64,000 nt of DNA, from NCBI RefSeq assembly GCF_002964705.1, contig NZ_PQCD01000036.1, positions 1-64,000 on the forward strand. Reading direction: 5' to 3'. Of this stretch, positions 34,437 through 45,301 are shown in pieces (position 1 is the stretch's first letter; the number at the start of each line of letters is the position of its first letter). The translations under genes and the position numbers were made by a program. Below the pieces are notes generated by a model that was given only the letters and a program-made list of their open reading frames with translations, did no database searches and was not told the origin of the DNA. The DNA is from Pseudoalteromonas sp. T1lg75. GTDB lineage: Bacteria; Pseudomonadota; Gammaproteobacteria; Enterobacterales; Alteromonadaceae.

Positions 34437-35927
34437 TTATTGGGCGTTAAAGCGTTTCAGTTGCTTAAGGCCCTGAATTAAAAACGGCACGTTTAGCTCT
34501 TGGTCGACACTAAAGCCTTCGCTGGCAGAAATATGCTTATAGCTGCCGTCGCTGCTCAGCAAGGTAATGCGGTCTTTGCGCAGGGCAATAAACACCCCTT
34601 GCGAGTAATTGATATTGGGCTTGCTGCCATTACTGAGCATGTTATTGGCAATTAGGGCGCTGGCCCCGAGTTCAGGGCACTGCCACTGCTCGGAAAGTAC
34701 GGTGGCAAGTATATCTTGAGGTTGTACGATATGACCTAAACCCTGCAGGCGTGCATCTGTACTCCATAACTGATTAATCGTCGTCACACCCTCTTTGCTA
34801 TCGCCCTCAAGGGTAAAGGCAAAGACGATATGCGTGTCTTGCACTTGGGTGTGCTCATCAAGCGTGACCTTAACCAAGGCCTCGACATCGTCATGGATAA
34901 AATCAAATTGCGCTAGATTCGTTTGCAGCGTCAAAGGCGGGCGTCGCCACAAGGGATCTATGTGATCCTTGCTCATGCTTTGGCGGTAATAGCTTGGTAG
35001 ACCATACAGGACATTGAAAATAGTATCGTCGCTGTCGGTCGGATGTAAAATAGGGGCGACTTTGTCGAGTGTCGGGTTGGCCTCAAGAAAACGGCTTAAT
35101 TCGGCCTTGGTGCTAAACAGGCGAATATCGACCGCGGCGGCATCGGGAGCCAAGGTGCAACTAGGTAGTTGCGCCGGCATCACAAAGCTGACATTGGGCG
35201 CATTAACATTGACCGAGCGCTCTTGCTCGTAACGTTTCAGATCCAGTAAATCATTTTTGGCCAGCAAGGACTTCGCCGTAGTCGGGTAAGACAGAGGCAA
35301 CATATTGTCTTGCTTGGTAATATCAAACTTCAGCTCGGCATCCGCCCAAATATGAATGCTGTGACTCAGGGCAAAGCAGACGACTAGCGTGGTAGTGATG
35401 GTGCGGCCAATGCGCAGGCGTTTAAGATCGCCCAGATGGTGCCAGGCATAATTACTGATAATAAGCTGGTAGGCTAAAATGAGCAGCACAAAGGCACTGA
35501 CCAACAAGGTAGATAGCGCCGGGGTATTACTCACGTTTCGCCAAAACAGCGATAAAATCTCACCCAGTGCACTGTAGTTAAGGTGATAACCCAGGTTGTA
35601 GTAAACAAACGCATCCACCGCCAGCAGCGTCATTCCCACCGTTGCCAGCACCGAGGCCATGCCGCGAATATGCCGGGGGTAGGGGAAAACCAAAGACAGA
35701 GGGAAGATGGTCAGCACAAAGGCTAAAAAGGTAATAAAGGCGGTGTGGCTGAGCCAGGTCACCACCATATAGAAGGTGCCTACGGCCGTGGTGGGGGGCG
35801 CATCGGCGAACAAATAGGCAAGGCTAAGCAACAACGCAAGGCCAATATTAGCCAGGGTAAACCAGTGGCCCCAGGCCAGTAACTGACTGACTCGAGAGGA
35901 AAATTGATTTTGCGTTGTCAGATTCAT
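34437..35927 (-). CDS. YejM-like DUF3413 membrane protein with degenerate sulfatase domain
   Basis: A 496-residue inner-membrane protein. Residues 1-195 contain five membrane helices of the DUF3413 type (start LLAWGHWFTLANIGLALLL). The remaining 300 residues occupy the place of the periplasmic sulfatase-like domain of YejM/PbgA (about 586 residues in E. coli). It retains the connecting LPLSYPTTAKSLL region and the NVLYGLPSYYRQ motif, but not the D-N-L-R-A-D-A metal motif or the metal-binding H/D pairs, and it is about 90 residues shorter. It follows yejL by 3 bp. In E. coli YejM regulates LpxC turnover without enzymatic activity, so a regulatory role is plausible here. Confidence 0.75.
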   Translation of the reverse strand: MNLTTQNQFSSRVSQLLAWGHWFTLANIGLALLLSLAYLFADAPPTTAVGTFYMVVTWLSHTAFITFLAFVLTIFPLSLVFPYPRHIRGMASVLATVGMTLLAVDAFVYYNLGYHLNYSALGEILSLFWRNVSNTPALSTLLVSAFVLLILAYQLIISNYAWHHLGDLKRLRIGRTITTTLVVCFALSHSIHIWADAELKFDITKQDNMLPLSYPTTAKSLLAKNDLLDLKRYEQERSVNVNAPNVSFVMPAQLPSCTLAPDAAAVDIRLFSTKAELSRFLEANPTLDKVAPILHPTDSDDTIFNVLYGLPSYYRQSMSKDHIDPLWRRPPLTLQTNLAQFDFIHDDVEALVKVTLDEHTQVQDTHIVFAFTLEGDSKEGVTTINQLWSTDARLQGLGHIVQPQDILATVLSEQWQCPELGASALIANNMLSNGSKPNINYSQGVFIALRKDRITLLSSDGSYKHISASEGFSVDQELNVPFLIQGLKQLKRFNAQ

Positions 35928-35930
35928 TGG

Positions 35931-36143
35931 TTACTTCAACGAATCCGTAAGGGCATTGGCAAAGTTTTGCGCCACGGCAGCTCTTTTTGCCTCGGGCACA
36001 TGCTCTTTAATAATATGCGTGATAGTATTGCCCAGACACATCAGGCTTAAATCAACCGGTGCCTTTTTTTCGGCAAGTACAGCGACAAGCTGGTCGACAA
36101 GTTGTTCTACTTCTTCATTGGTATATTTGGATAACGCTGGCAT
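35931..36143 (-). CDS. yejL: UPF0352 family protein (YejL)
   Basis: A 70-residue cytoplasmic protein of the UPF0352 family. The sequence matches the family across its length (KYTNEEVEQLVDQLVAVL, APVDLSLMCLGN). It forms a small helical dimer of unknown function. It stands in the conserved order yejL-yejM, divergent from yejK, and the yejM-like start follows 3 bp after its stop. Confidence 0.92.
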   Translation of the reverse strand: MPALSKYTNEEVEQLVDQLVAVLAEKKAPVDLSLMCLGNTITHIIKEHVPEAKRAAVAQNFANALTDSLK

Positions 36144-36207
36144 CGGTGGTTCATTACTGATTTATATATGTCCTTGTATTTTAACACCGTAGGAGTGAAA
36201 AACAAAG

Positions 36208-37215
36208 ATGACCACTGAGGTTAAGAAGCTGGTTGTACATTACGTCGATAAAGACGGCGATAATACCCAAATTCACTTGCGCAATGACGAAATGCCCATC
36301 AATGAGCGCGTTAATGTGTTTATTGAACAGTTACATCACGCCTATAACGGCAAGCCCGGCAAAGGTTTTTGTGCCTTCAGTGCGGACAAAAGCAGTGTCG
36401 TTGCAAGTGCCATGCAAAGCTACCGTAATCATGAGCTCGGCTTTTGGCAGGTTACCGAACAGGCCGCAACGGTATTAAAAGAAGAACTTGATAAATATGC
36501 CTTTAATGAAACCGGTTATTTGGTGTTTTGTCATTATCAGTATGTTGCTACCGACTATATCTTAATCGCCCTGATCAACATTAAAGAGCACTACAGCATC
36601 ACCTCTGAGCTTGATCTCGCCTCCTCTCGTCACCTGGATATCACGCGCATGCAACTGGCGGCGCGTATCGATTTGGCGGCCTGGGACACGCAAGCGGACG
36701 ATAACCGTTATATCTCTTTTATTAAGGGCCGAGCCGGGCGTAAGGTTGCCGACTTCTTCCTAGACTTTCTGGGCTGCGAAGAGGGTATCGACCCGAAACA
36801 GCAAAGCCGTTCCATGCTCAACGCCGTTGAGGACTATTTAAGCGAGCAAGGCTTGGACAAGACAGAAAAAGATGAGCGTCGACGCGAAGTCTTTGATTAT
36901 TGCAGTGACCGTCTAAGTAGCGGCGAAGACGCACAAATCGAGGAAATCGGTAAGGCTGTCAGCAAGGATGACGACAACAGCTTTAGCGATTTTTATCAGC
37001 AGCAAAACTACGATCTGGCCGAGTCATTCCCGGTCGATAAAAAGACCGTGACCGGCATGGTGAAGCTCTCCGGCATGGGTGGCGGTGTGAGTGTTGGCTT
37101 TGAGCGTAAGCACTTAGGTGAGCGGGTTATTTACGACCCGGTTAATGATACCTTGACCATCAAGGGCGTGCCGCCTAATTTGAAAGACCAGCTTGAGCAG
37201 TTGGACAAGGAGTAG
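36208..37215 (+). CDS. yejK: Nucleoid-associated protein YejK (NdpA)
   Basis: A 335-residue nucleoid-associated protein. Family features are KKLVVHYVDKDGD near the start, YLVFCHYQYVATDYILIALI near 110, and IDPKQQSRSMLNAVEDYL near 200. The length equals E. coli YejK (335). It is divergent from yejL with a 64-bp gap, and a terminator follows at 37273. Confidence 0.93.
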   Translation: MTTEVKKLVVHYVDKDGDNTQIHLRNDEMPINERVNVFIEQLHHAYNGKPGKGFCAFSADKSSVVASAMQSYRNHELGFWQVTEQAATVLKEELDKYAFNETGYLVFCHYQYVATDYILIALINIKEHYSITSELDLASSRHLDITRMQLAARIDLAAWDTQADDNRYISFIKGRAGRKVADFFLDFLGCEEGIDPKQQSRSMLNAVEDYLSEQGLDKTEKDERRREVFDYCSDRLSSGEDAQIEEIGKAVSKDDDNSFSDFYQQQNYDLAESFPVDKKTVTGMVKLSGMGGGVSVGFERKHLGERVIYDPVNDTLTIKGVPPNLKDQLEQLDKE

Positions 37216-37272
37216 GGTGTAAACCTACTCTTAACTCTGAGAGCTTCCAGAGTTAAGGATATAAAAAGACAT

Positions 37273-37303
37273 AAAAAAAGCCGCTGATTTCAGCGGCTTT
37301 TTT
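37273..37303. terminator. Bidirectional terminator between yejK and rne
   Basis: AAAGCCGCTGA and TCAGCGGCTTT pair around a 2-base loop, with an A-run on the left and a T-run on the right. It acts for two convergent genes. Confidence 0.9.
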
Positions 37304-37316
37304 ACGTTTACCTTAA

Positions 37317-40300
37317 TTACTCAGCATCAGCCTGAGCTACTTCAGGCACCGGCTCAGCGGCAATCTGTGGGGCTTTTGGCGTCGCCGCACCACAGAATGC
37401 ATGGTGTACAGGTGCAACTGAACCTGGCTTCAAGCCACTGTTGACCACTGCGGTGCGCTGCTCAGCTGGCATTGGCTGTGGCAATTCACCCAGAGGTTGC
37501 ATGGCTTGGGTTACCGGCTGTGTCATAGGCGCAGAGGCGTGACCGATTGCGCGTACGGCGTTAGCTACTGGCTCGGCCGTTGCTGTAACCTCTGCTTCGA
37601 CCTCAGGGGCTTCTGCAGTTTCCGCAACAGGTGCTTGTTCAGCGACAACTTCAGCCTTTTCCTCTTGAGCTGGCTCGGCTGGTGTTTCAACAACTGTTTC
37701 GACGGCACTCTCGACATTAGTCTCGACAGCAGTCTCAGCAAGTGTTTCAACTGGAGCTTCAGCTTCAGTCTCGGCCGGTTTCGCTTCGTCTTGCTCGGCG
37801 ACTGCTTCCTCTGCCGGCTCTTCGCTGCTAGTCGCAGGCGTTTCAACAACCGCTTCTTCAGCTTGTGGCTCAACAGTTTCTGCAACCACTTCGGCTTGAG
37901 GCTCTGGGCTCTCTTGGCTTGGTGCTGGAGCAGCTTCAACGGCCGCTTGTTCAACCACAGGTGCAACCGACTGCTCGGCAGATTGCTCTTGTGTCGCGGC
38001 TACCGGTGCAGTGTCTTGCTTGGCTTCTTCCGCCATGGCCTGATCGGCTACCGGAATAAAGGCGGCCTTATCGCTTTCGCCTTCTTGCTTTTCACGACGA
38101 CGGCGTTGACCGGCGGCGCGCAGGTGGCGTGGTGAACGACGGCTGCGAGTGCGGCCTTCTTTTTCGCCCTCGGCTTGCTCTTCACCTTCTTGCGTCTCAG
38201 CGTTGGCGTTTTCCATCTGAGCTGCAGGCTCGGCTTTTGGCTCTGCCTTAGGTGCAGGCTTAGGTTCAGCTTTTGGTGAAGCCTTTTCTTGTGCTGCATC
38301 AGCTTGCTGTTCTTGCACAGCAACGTCTTGAGTTGCTGCAACAACCGGCGCTGCTTGTTGCTCTTGAGCATCTACTGCAGGCTCAACGACAGCGGTTGCA
38401 GTTTCGCTTGTAAGCGTTTGCTCGGCCTGTGCTTTATTTGGCACGCGTACCTTCTTACGTAGGTTGCGACGTTGGCGGCGCTGCTTAGGCTTTTGCTCCT
38501 GCTCTTGTTGTTGCTCGTCTTTCGCTTCAACATTGGTGTCTTTAAGCGTTTCAGCGCTCTCGTTACGGTTATCGCGACGACGGTTTTGCGAACGACGGCG
38601 TTTATTGCGGTTATCCGAGCCACGATTGTCATCACGCTCGTTGCTGCGCTGACCACCACGTTGGCCGCCGCGCTCATCGCTGCGATTTTGCTCCTTGCTT
38701 TCGCTCTTCTCAGCTTCTGGCTTTTCACCGCCTTTTTGCTGCGGGCCTTTGCCGCGGTTGCGCGACTGATTGCTGCGACGACGCTGGTTGTTGCGACGAC
38801 GCTCACCTGAGCGGCGGTCTTTTTCTTCACCCTTACCTTGCTTTTTATCTTGTTCGGCTTGCTCTTCACCACCAAACAGATCTTTTAGCCATTTGCCGAT
38901 GCGCTCAAGCAGGCCAGGTTGTTCTGGGGCCTTGGCTTTATTGCTAGCAGCTTTAGGCTGAGCCACAGGTGCGGGTTCGTGTGGCATGACCACGCCCTTG
39001 AGCACCGGCTCTTCACGTTGTGGTGAGGCTGGCGCACGAGAATACTCGATTGCTTCCGGCTCTGGCTCAATGATTTGCTCGTAGCTTGCCGCTTCCAGGG
39101 TTTCGTCTTTACGTAAGCGCACGACTTCGTAATGCGGTGTTTCCATATGCTGATTAGGAATGATCACCACATCACAGTTGTGACGTTTTTCGATGCGCTG
39201 CACGCTGCGGCGCTTTTCGTTCAGCAGGTAGGCGCCTACGGCAACCGGCACCTGAGCATTAACCTGAGCGGTATTGTCTTTGATTGCTTCTTCTTCGATT
39301 AGACGAAGGATAGACAGGGCAATTGACTCATTCGAACGAATGGTGCCCTGACCACTACAACGTGGACAGCTGCCTTGGCTTGCTTCGCCCAATGACGGAC
39401 GCAAGCGCTGACGTGACATTTCCAACAGGCCAAAACGAGAAATCTTACCGATCTGCACACGGGCGCGGTCTTGACGCGCCGCATCTTTAAGGCGGTTTTC
39501 TACTTCACGTTGGTGGCGCGGAGGAGTCATATCGATAAAGTCGATAACAATCAAACCACCCAGGTCACGCAGGCGTAACTGACGGGCGATTTCATCGGCC
39601 GCTTCAAGGTTGGTATTGAGTGCGGTTTCCTCGATATCGCTACCCTTGGTCGCTTTTGACGAGTTGATATCGATAGAGGTCAGTGCTTCCGTTGGGTCAA
39701 TTACGATTGAACCGCCAGAAGGCAGGCGCACTTCGCGCTGGAAGGCAGACTCGATTTGGCTTTCAATTTGATAATGCGTAAACAGCGGCACATCATTTTG
39801 GTACAGCTTCACGCGATTCATAAAATCAGGGCGGAAGCGTTCGATATGGGCTTTTGCTTCTTCGAATACACGCGGCTTGTCGATCAGGATTTCACCGATG
39901 TCGCGACGCAGATAGTCACGAATAGCACGGAAAATAACATTACTTTCCTGGTGAATTAAGAAAGGTGCCTTGCCACTGTCGGCAGCATCTTTAATTGCCT
40001 GCCAGTGCACCAGTAGGGCTTTTAAGTCGTACTCAAGCTCTTCGTATGATTTACCTACGCCCGCGGTGCGTACGATTAGGCCCATGCCCTTAGGCAGGTC
40101 TAAACGGCTCAGTGCTTCTTTGAGCTCGGCACGTTCATCCCCTTCGATACGACGAGAAATACCGCCGGCACGAGGGTTATTTGGCATCAATACCAGGTAG
40201 CTACCGGCCACACTGATAAAGGTGGTCAGCGCAGCGCCTTTTTGGCCGCGTTCTTCTTTATCAACCTGAACAATTACTTCCTGACCTTCTTTGATTACAT

Positions 40301-40574
40301 CCTTGATATTAGGACGACCGCTAAAGGTATAACCGCTAGGGAAGTAGGTACGGGCAATTTCTTTAAGTGGTAAGAAGCCATGGCGTTCGGCGCCGTAGTC
40401 AACAAAAGCGGCTTCAAGAGAAGGTTCGATACGGGTAATTTTACCCTTGTAGATGTTTGCTTTTTTTTGTTCGTGTCCAGGGCTTTCGATATCTAGATCG
40501 TACAGGCGCTGGCCATCAACCAGTGCTACGCGCATTTCTTCTTGCTGCGTCGCATTGATTAGCATGCGTTTCAT
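37317..40574 (-). CDS. rne: Ribonuclease E
   Basis: A 1085-residue endoribonuclease and degradosome scaffold. The catalytic half (1-520) starts [19 protein letters not shown] and has the S1 domain (about 35-120), the DNase I-like subdomain with [23 protein letters not shown], and the zinc-link [11 protein letters not shown] (about 404). The C-terminal half is low complexity: Arg-rich RNA-binding stretches (about 625-740), then long Ala/Glu/Val/Thr-rich repeats and a short conserved end. I chose the ATG at 40574; a longer frame to 40787 lacks similarity. RNase E autoregulates through its own 5' UTR, and the leader here is long. Confidence 0.96.
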   Translation of the reverse strand: MKRMLINATQQEEMRVALVDGQRLYDLDIESPGHEQKKANIYKGKITRIEPSLEAAFVDYGAERHGFLPLKEIARTYFPSGYTFSGRPNIKDVIKEGQEVIVQVDKEERGQKGAALTTFISVAGSYLVLMPNNPRAGGISRRIEGDERAELKEALSRLDLPKGMGLIVRTAGVGKSYEELEYDLKALLVHWQAIKDAADSGKAPFLIHQESNVIFRAIRDYLRRDIGEILIDKPRVFEEAKAHIERFRPDFMNRVKLYQNDVPLFTHYQIESQIESAFQREVRLPSGGSIVIDPTEALTSIDINSSKATKGSDIEETALNTNLEAADEIARQLRLRDLGGLIVIDFIDMTPPRHQREVENRLKDAARQDRARVQIGKISRFGLLEMSRQRLRPSLGEASQGSCPRCSGQGTIRSNESIALSILRLIEEEAIKDNTAQVNAQVPVAVGAYLLNEKRRSVQRIEKRHNCDVVIIPNQHMETPHYEVVRLRKDETLEAASYEQIIEPEPEAIEYSRAPASPQREEPVLKGVVMPHEPAPVAQPKAASNKAKAPEQPGLLERIGKWLKDLFGGEEQAEQDKKQGKGEEKDRRSGERRRNNQRRRSNQSRNRGKGPQQKGGEKPEAEKSESKEQNRSDERGGQRGGQRSNERDDNRGSDNRNKRRRSQNRRRDNRNESAETLKDTNVEAKDEQQQEQEQKPKQRRQRRNLRKKVRVPNKAQAEQTLTSETATAVVEPAVDAQEQQAAPVVAATQDVAVQEQQADAAQEKASPKAEPKPAPKAEPKAEPAAQMENANAETQEGEEQAEGEKEGRTRSRRSPRHLRAAGQRRRREKQEGESDKAAFIPVADQAMAEEAKQDTAPVAATQEQSAEQSVAPVVEQAAVEAAPAPSQESPEPQAEVVAETVEPQAEEAVVETPATSSEEPAEEAVAEQDEAKPAETEAEAPVETLAETAVETNVESAVETVVETPAEPAQEEKAEVVAEQAPVAETAEAPEVEAEVTATAEPVANAVRAIGHASAPMTQPVTQAMQPLGELPQPMPAEQRTAVVNSGLKPGSVAPVHHAFCGAATPKAPQIAAEPVPEVAQADAE

Positions 40575-41209
40575 ATTGTTACTCTTAAATTCTGTACATA
40601 GTGCCCGACCTAACTTGGGTAATTCGGCGCTCTTCTTATGTCTTAGGTGCAGTCTCACGACTGGGCTTTTAACGAAAAAGCTTAACGTTTTAAATTTACC
40701 TTGGCGGGTGGTTTGGCAAAAAATAAAGGCCACTACACCACATCTTAAGTTTTTGCCGTCAGCAATAGCTGACAAGCGACGCAACAAGGTAATAGTCGTT
40801 TACCGATACACCAAATGGTGGTCGATAGCATTATGATTTTGTTTAATTACATGTCGTTCGCGGGCGTTCATTTTATTGCTGAAACAGCGCGCAAAAGACC
40901 TAATGTTCTATATTTTCGTTTCCTATTATGCCCATATGGGCTAATCACCACTTGCGGTCGCAGCCAAGCAAACAATCTATTACGCGCATTGTTTGTCACT
41001 GCATTCACGTGGTTTCTGGGTGATAAAGCTGTGGAAATACGAGCTCGAATCTGTATGATCGCCATTCCCAGAATGTGTTGCACGCAAGTTTTGGTCGAAA
41101 CCAAAGGTGATGTAAAATCTTGTGTTATGCACAGGTTTTACAAGGGCGATTATCCCACTAAAACCGCTGCAGAAGCAACTAAATTATGACTCAAATCAGT
41201 GATTAGGTA
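40575..41209. other. Long rne leader and divergent rluC upstream region
   Basis: About 635 bp without a credible gene, between the divergent rne and rluC genes. E. coli has the same arrangement, with a long structured rne 5' UTR that mediates autoregulation. A palindrome CACCAAATGGTG (about 40810-40821) lies near the likely rne start region. I could not map promoters with confidence. Confidence 0.55.
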
Positions 41210-42172
41210 ATGAAAGAGACGATTGGCACCCAGGTTTGCTTTGTAACCGTTGATGAAGACTACAGCGGGCAACGCATAGATAACTTTTTGATAACCAAAC
41301 TCAAAGGGGTGCCAAAGAGTGCGGTGTACCGGATTTTGCGTAAAGGCGAGGTGCGAGTGAACAAAAAACGTGTCAAGCCTGTGTATAAATTGCAAAGCGG
41401 TGACACGGTGCGTATTCCGCCGATTAAAATTGCCGAACGCACAGAGCAGCCGATACCTACTAACCTGGATAAGGTGAGCAAGTTAGAAGATGCTATCTTG
41501 TATGAAGATAAGTACCTTATCGTGATCAATAAACCTGCCGGTATGGCGGTGCACGGTGGTAGCGGCTTAAGCTTTGGTTTGATTGAAGCCTTGCGCGCCC
41601 TGCGTCCAAACGATAAAAGCCTGGAGCTGGTGCATCGATTAGACCGAGATACTTCGGGTTGCCTGCTTATTTCGAAAAAACGCTCTGTGTTGAAATCCCT
41701 TCATGAGCAACTGCGCGAAAAAACCATGGAAAAGAATTACTGGGCCTTGGTAGCAGGGCAGTGGGACGCCAAGGTGCGCAATGTGAATGAACCGCTTAAT
41801 AAAAACACACTGCAATCCGGTGAACGGGTGGTGCGTGTTGATCATGAGCGTGGTAAGGCCTCGCACACACGTTTTCGGGTGTTAGAACGCTTCGAAAACT
41901 GTTCCTTGGTACAGGCTTCGCCGGTGACCGGGCGAACGCACCAAATTCGTGTGCATACCCAGTGTAAAGGGCATCCTATTGCCTGTGATGATAAATATGG
42001 TGACCAGGCCTTTGACGCGCAGATGCGCGCTCAGGGCTTTAACCGCCTATTTTTGCATGCCCGCGAGCTGCGTTTTTTCCACCCTAAAAACGAAACCACT
42101 ATGGCATTGGAAGCGCCTTTAGATGCGGCGTTGGAACATTGTTTAGGACGCTTACGTGAGCAAAATACCTAA
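41210..42172 (+). CDS. rluC: 23S rRNA pseudouridine(955/2504/2580) synthase RluC
   Basis: A 320-residue RluA-family pseudouridine synthase. An N-terminal S4 RNA-binding domain (about 18-75) contains RIDNFLITKLKGVPKSAVYRI and KRVKPVYKLQSGDTVRIP. The catalytic domain has the HRLDRDTSGCLL motif with the catalytic Asp near residue 145, and TGRTHQIRVH near 240. The length matches E. coli RluC (319). Position opposite rne is conserved. It overlaps the HAD gene by 17 bp. Confidence 0.95.
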   Translation: MKETIGTQVCFVTVDEDYSGQRIDNFLITKLKGVPKSAVYRILRKGEVRVNKKRVKPVYKLQSGDTVRIPPIKIAERTEQPIPTNLDKVSKLEDAILYEDKYLIVINKPAGMAVHGGSGLSFGLIEALRALRPNDKSLELVHRLDRDTSGCLLISKKRSVLKSLHEQLREKTMEKNYWALVAGQWDAKVRNVNEPLNKNTLQSGERVVRVDHERGKASHTRFRVLERFENCSLVQASPVTGRTHQIRVHTQCKGHPIACDDKYGDQAFDAQMRAQGFNRLFLHARELRFFHPKNETTMALEAPLDAALEHCLGRLREQNT

Positions 42173-42806
42173 TAAAGAGCTGCTTATATTCGATTGGGAC
42201 GGCACCATTATGGACTCGGTGCCGAAAATAGTCGCAACACTGCAAAGTGCGGCACGCTCGCTCAGCGTGCCCGAGCCAGACCCCATCAGCGCAAAGAATA
42301 TCATCGGCCTGAGCCTGGATACCGCGGTAGCAACCTTGTTTCCTGAGCATAGCGAGTTTCATCAGGCGCTCGAGGAGCAATACAAGCATCATTATTTAGC
42401 CGTCGATACCACGCCGACGCCGCTGTTTGATGATGTTGCAAGCACGCTCACGGCACTAAAGAATAAAGGCTATGCTTTGGCGGTGGCAACCGGCAAAAGC
42501 CGTAAGGGGTTAGACAGATTATTGGTCGAAACCGGCCTGGCGCATTTTTTTGATATTACCCGCACCGCCTGTGAGGCCCAATCCAAGCCTCATCCTGAAA
42601 TGCTGGAGCACATTCTTGCCTTCTATCAATTGTCTCCTGAGCAGGCGGTGATGATAGGGGATACGCAAATCGATATGCAGTTGGCAGCCAATGCCGGGGT
42701 TGATAGTATCGGCGTGACCTTTGGGGTGCACACCAAGGATGAACTGGAAATTTTTAGTCCCAAGGCGACCGTGAACAGCTATCGGGAGTTGTTGGCGCTG
42801 TTTTAA
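42156..42806 (+). CDS. HAD-IA family phosphatase
   Basis: A 216-residue haloacid dehalogenase-like hydrolase. Motif I is IFDWDGTIMDS (about 10-20), motif II Thr in AVATGKSRKGL (about 108), motif III Lys in SKPHPEML (about 142) and motif IV GDTQIDMQLAANAG (about 165). The helical cap between motifs I and II fits phosphoglycolate phosphatase-like enzymes. The GTG at 42156 lies inside rluC, so translation is coupled. The substrate is not clear. Confidence 0.88.
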   Translation: MSKIPNKELLIFDWDGTIMDSVPKIVATLQSAARSLSVPEPDPISAKNIIGLSLDTAVATLFPEHSEFHQALEEQYKHHYLAVDTTPTPLFDDVASTLTALKNKGYALAVATGKSRKGLDRLLVETGLAHFFDITRTACEAQSKPHPEMLEHILAFYQLSPEQAVMIGDTQIDMQLAANAGVDSIGVTFGVHTKDELEIFSPKATVNSYRELLALF

Positions 42807-42829
42807 GCGCCGTCTTAAGGCTGGCGCAG

Positions 42830-43417
42830 TTACAGCGCCAGCGGATCTATGCCCCAATCTAACAGCAGTTGATTGAGACGTAATAATGGTAGGCCAACCA
42901 AGGCATTGGGGTCATCGCCCTTCAGCGCCTCAAAAAGACATATTCCCAGACCTTCGCTTTTAAAGCTGCCGGCACAATTAAGCGGTTGCTCTTTGGCCAC
43001 ATAAAGACGTATTTGCTCGGCGCTTAAATGGCGAAAATGAACTTCAAAGGGCTCGACTATTACCGTATTTTTGCCCGTTTCTATGTCGAGCAGGGCTAAA
43101 GAGGTTAAAAAGGTGACTTTTTCGCCGCTAAAACGAGCCAACTGCGCTTCGGCTTTGGCTACTGTGTGTGGTTTGCCGAGGATATCACCATTATGCAGAG
43201 CCACCTGATCTGAGCCAATAACAAGCCCGTTACCATAAAGGTTGCGGGCGGTTTGGGCTTTTTCCAGCGCCAAACGGCGTACCAGTTGCTCCGGCTTTTC
43301 GTCGGCTTTGGCTGACTCGTCAATTTCGGGTGAAAAATGGTGAAATTCAGGGATAATTTTTTTTAATAATTGCTGCCTAAAAGGCGAACTTGAGGCTAAG
43401 ATAAAAGCTGTTTTCAT
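42830..43417 (-). CDS. yceF: Maf-like nucleotide pyrophosphatase (YceF type)
   Basis: A 195-residue Maf/HAM1-type house-cleaning pyrophosphatase. Features: ILASSSPFRQQLL at the start, IDESAKADEKPEQLVRRLALEKA (about 36-58), LVIGSDQVALHNGDILGKP (about 65-83), and GSFKSEGLGICLFEALKGDDPNALVGLPL (about 150). The YceF subgroup acts on m7GTP in E. coli. It is divergent from yceD, as in many relatives. Confidence 0.9.
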   Translation of the reverse strand: MKTAFILASSSPFRQQLLKKIIPEFHHFSPEIDESAKADEKPEQLVRRLALEKAQTARNLYGNGLVIGSDQVALHNGDILGKPHTVAKAEAQLARFSGEKVTFLTSLALLDIETGKNTVIVEPFEVHFRHLSAEQIRLYVAKEQPLNCAGSFKSEGLGICLFEALKGDDPNALVGLPLLRLNQLLLDWGIDPLAL

Positions 43418-43537
43418 TGCCCGATCATCGAATTGTTAAATATCGACCCTAGAATACGGCGCAATCGGGCGAAAAACAAAAGGAAAGTCGAATTTTATTT
43501 TGACTCTAATGATAACTATCTATATGATGCAGCCCCT

Positions 43538-44062
43538 ATGCAAAAGGTGAAGATTCCCGTCACCCTTGATCCGGGCAGGGCAGCACAACGTCAGCTAAGT
43601 TATGATGGCGTGGTGATGTTTGAAGAACTTTCTCGATTCGAGCAAGTTGTGCTGGATAAAAGTGGTGAAGTAGCGGTACAAATTCATTGCAAGCAGGATG
43701 AACAAGGTTTAACTGTGCTAAGTGGTTCTTTAAAGGCCCGAGCAACCCTTATTTGTCAGCGTTGTAATGAAGAGTTTGGGTTGGATTTGGAACAAGACTT
43801 TGCGTATACGCCGGTTGGCATGGGTGCAGAGTCAGATCATCTCCCTGATTACTACGATCTTGTGGAGCTAGATGAGAACGGAGAAGTCAACGTTCGACAA
43901 TTAGTTGAAGATGAGTTGATTTTGGCCATTCCTATCGTGCCTATGCATGACGAAGCATCTTGTCGTTACTCAGAGCAACAAAAAAGCTTTGGTAAAATCG
44001 ACGAAGAAGATGAAAAACCAAATCCATTTGAAATTTTGAAACAACTTAAGAAAGATTCTTAG
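43538..44062 (+). CDS. yceD: YceD family protein (DUF177)
   Basis: A 174-residue protein of the DUF177 family, also called the large ribosomal RNA subunit accumulation protein. The start [17 protein letters not shown] corresponds to E. coli YceD. The family C-x2-C motif is in [10 protein letters not shown] (about 75), and the acidic C-terminus ends [15 protein letters not shown]. An in-frame extension to 43433 adds 35 unconserved residues, so I prefer 43538 despite a weak ribosome site. It is co-transcribed with rpmF 10 bp downstream. Confidence 0.92.
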   Translation: MQKVKIPVTLDPGRAAQRQLSYDGVVMFEELSRFEQVVLDKSGEVAVQIHCKQDEQGLTVLSGSLKARATLICQRCNEEFGLDLEQDFAYTPVGMGAESDHLPDYYDLVELDENGEVNVRQLVEDELILAIPIVPMHDEASCRYSEQQKSFGKIDEEDEKPNPFEILKQLKKDS

Positions 44063-44072
44063 GAGAAGGCTA

Positions 44073-44243
44073 ATGGCGGTACAAAAAAGCAAGAAGTCTC
44101 GTGCAAGACGTGGTATGCGTCGTTCACACGATGCGATCAGTGGTCCAGCTCTAACAGTTGATAAAGTGACTGGTGAAACTCACCGTCGTCACCACATCAC
44201 TGCAGACGGCTACTACAAAGGCGTTAAAGTAATTTCTAAGTAA
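44073..44243 (+). CDS. rpmF: 50S ribosomal protein L32
   Basis: A 56-residue basic protein starting [20 protein letters not shown] and ending [10 protein letters not shown]. The length matches E. coli L32 (57). GGAGAAGG lies 6-8 bases before the ATG, and codon use is typical of a highly expressed gene. It has no C-x2-C zinc motif, like other gammaproteobacterial L32. It sits in the conserved yceD-rpmF-plsX order. Confidence 0.97.
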   Translation: MAVQKSKKSRARRGMRRSHDAISGPALTVDKVTGETHRRHHITADGYYKGVKVISK

Positions 44244-44254
44244 GAGATTGCTTT

Positions 44255-45301
44255 ATGCAACGCAGTCTAACCATTGCGTTAGATATGATGGGGGGCGATT
44301 ACGGCCCCCGTTCATCTATCCCAGCCGCAGTTGAAGCGGTCCACCTCCATTCATCACTTACCCTGATCCTCTGCGGTAATGAAACGCTAATTCAAGAGCA
44401 GCTTTCCCGTTTAGACGCGCTGCAGCACCCACGTTTAAAAATCAAACATTGTACGCAAATCGTCACCAATGCCGATGAACCGGCGTATGCGTTGCGCAAT
44501 AAAAAAGATGCCTCTATGCGTGTGGCCCTTGATTTAGTTAAGTCCGGGGAAGCCCAGGCCTGTGTGAGCTCCGGCAACACCGGGGCGTTATTCGCCATTG
44601 CTCACTACGTACTGAAAATGCTGCCAGGCATCAAACGCCCGGCGCTTATTTCCTCGGTACCTACCGAAACCAAGCGACCCGTTTATTTATTGGATCTTGG
44701 CGCCAATGTTCATTGCGATGCCCATACCCTGTATCAATTCGGGATCATGGGCGCTGTGGTGGCACGCGAGGTGCAGGATATTGAACACCCTAAGGTCAGC
44801 TTGCTCAATATCGGTTCCGAAGACATTAAGGGTCATGAGGGTATCAAGGAGGCAGCCCAGTTGATGAGTCGCTGTAATACCATTAATTACACGGGTTACA
44901 GTGAGGGCAGTGATATTTTCAGTGGTAAGGCCGACGTGATCGTCTGTGAAGGCTTTGTTGGCAATGTGGCACTGAAAACCTGTGAAGGAATTGCAAAACT
45001 GATCATGCATAAGATGACTAAGGCCCTGAAAAAGCACTTGCTTTATCGCGGTTTGGCGCTATTACTTATGCCTGTCATAAAAAAGATCTATAAAAAGGTG
45101 AACCCCGACCAGTATAACGGCGCATCTTTGGTAGGATTGCGCGGTATAGTGGTTAAAAGTCATGGAAATGCATCGGCAAGTGCATTTCTAGCGGCAATTA
45201 ATGAGGCTGTTAAGGAAGTGCAACGGCAGTTGCCCGAGAAAATTCAAGCGGCCTTCGCTGAGAACGAGCCAACGCCAGATACGAGCTCAGAAAACTCGTA
45301 A
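44255..45301 (+). CDS. plsX: Phosphate acyltransferase PlsX
   Basis: A 348-residue enzyme that makes acyl-phosphate from acyl-ACP for phospholipid synthesis. Diagnostic blocks are [22 protein letters not shown] (start), [15 protein letters not shown] (about 100), [12 protein letters not shown] (about 143) and [17 protein letters not shown] (about 230). The length fits E. coli PlsX (356). The fabH gene that often follows is absent; fabD comes next after 67 bp. Confidence 0.96.
   Translation: MQRSLTIALDMMGGDYGPRSSIPAAVEAVHLHSSLTLILCGNETLIQEQLSRLDALQHPRLKIKHCTQIVTNADEPAYALRNKKDASMRVALDLVKSGEAQACVSSGNTGALFAIAHYVLKMLPGIKRPALISSVPTETKRPVYLLDLGANVHCDAHTLYQFGIMGAVVAREVQDIEHPKVSLLNIGSEDIKGHEGIKEAAQLMSRCNTINYTGYSEGSDIFSGKADVIVCEGFVGNVALKTCEGIAKLIMHKMTKALKKHLLYRGLALLLMPVIKKIYKKVNPDQYNGASLVGLRGIVVKSHGNASASAFLAAINEAVKEVQRQLPEKIQAAFAENEPTPDTSSENS

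Noticed and set aside
37497..38959. Several long plus-strand frames opposite the end of rne
   Set aside because: They mirror the low-complexity Ala/Glu/Val/Arg coding of the RNase E tail and have no independent support.
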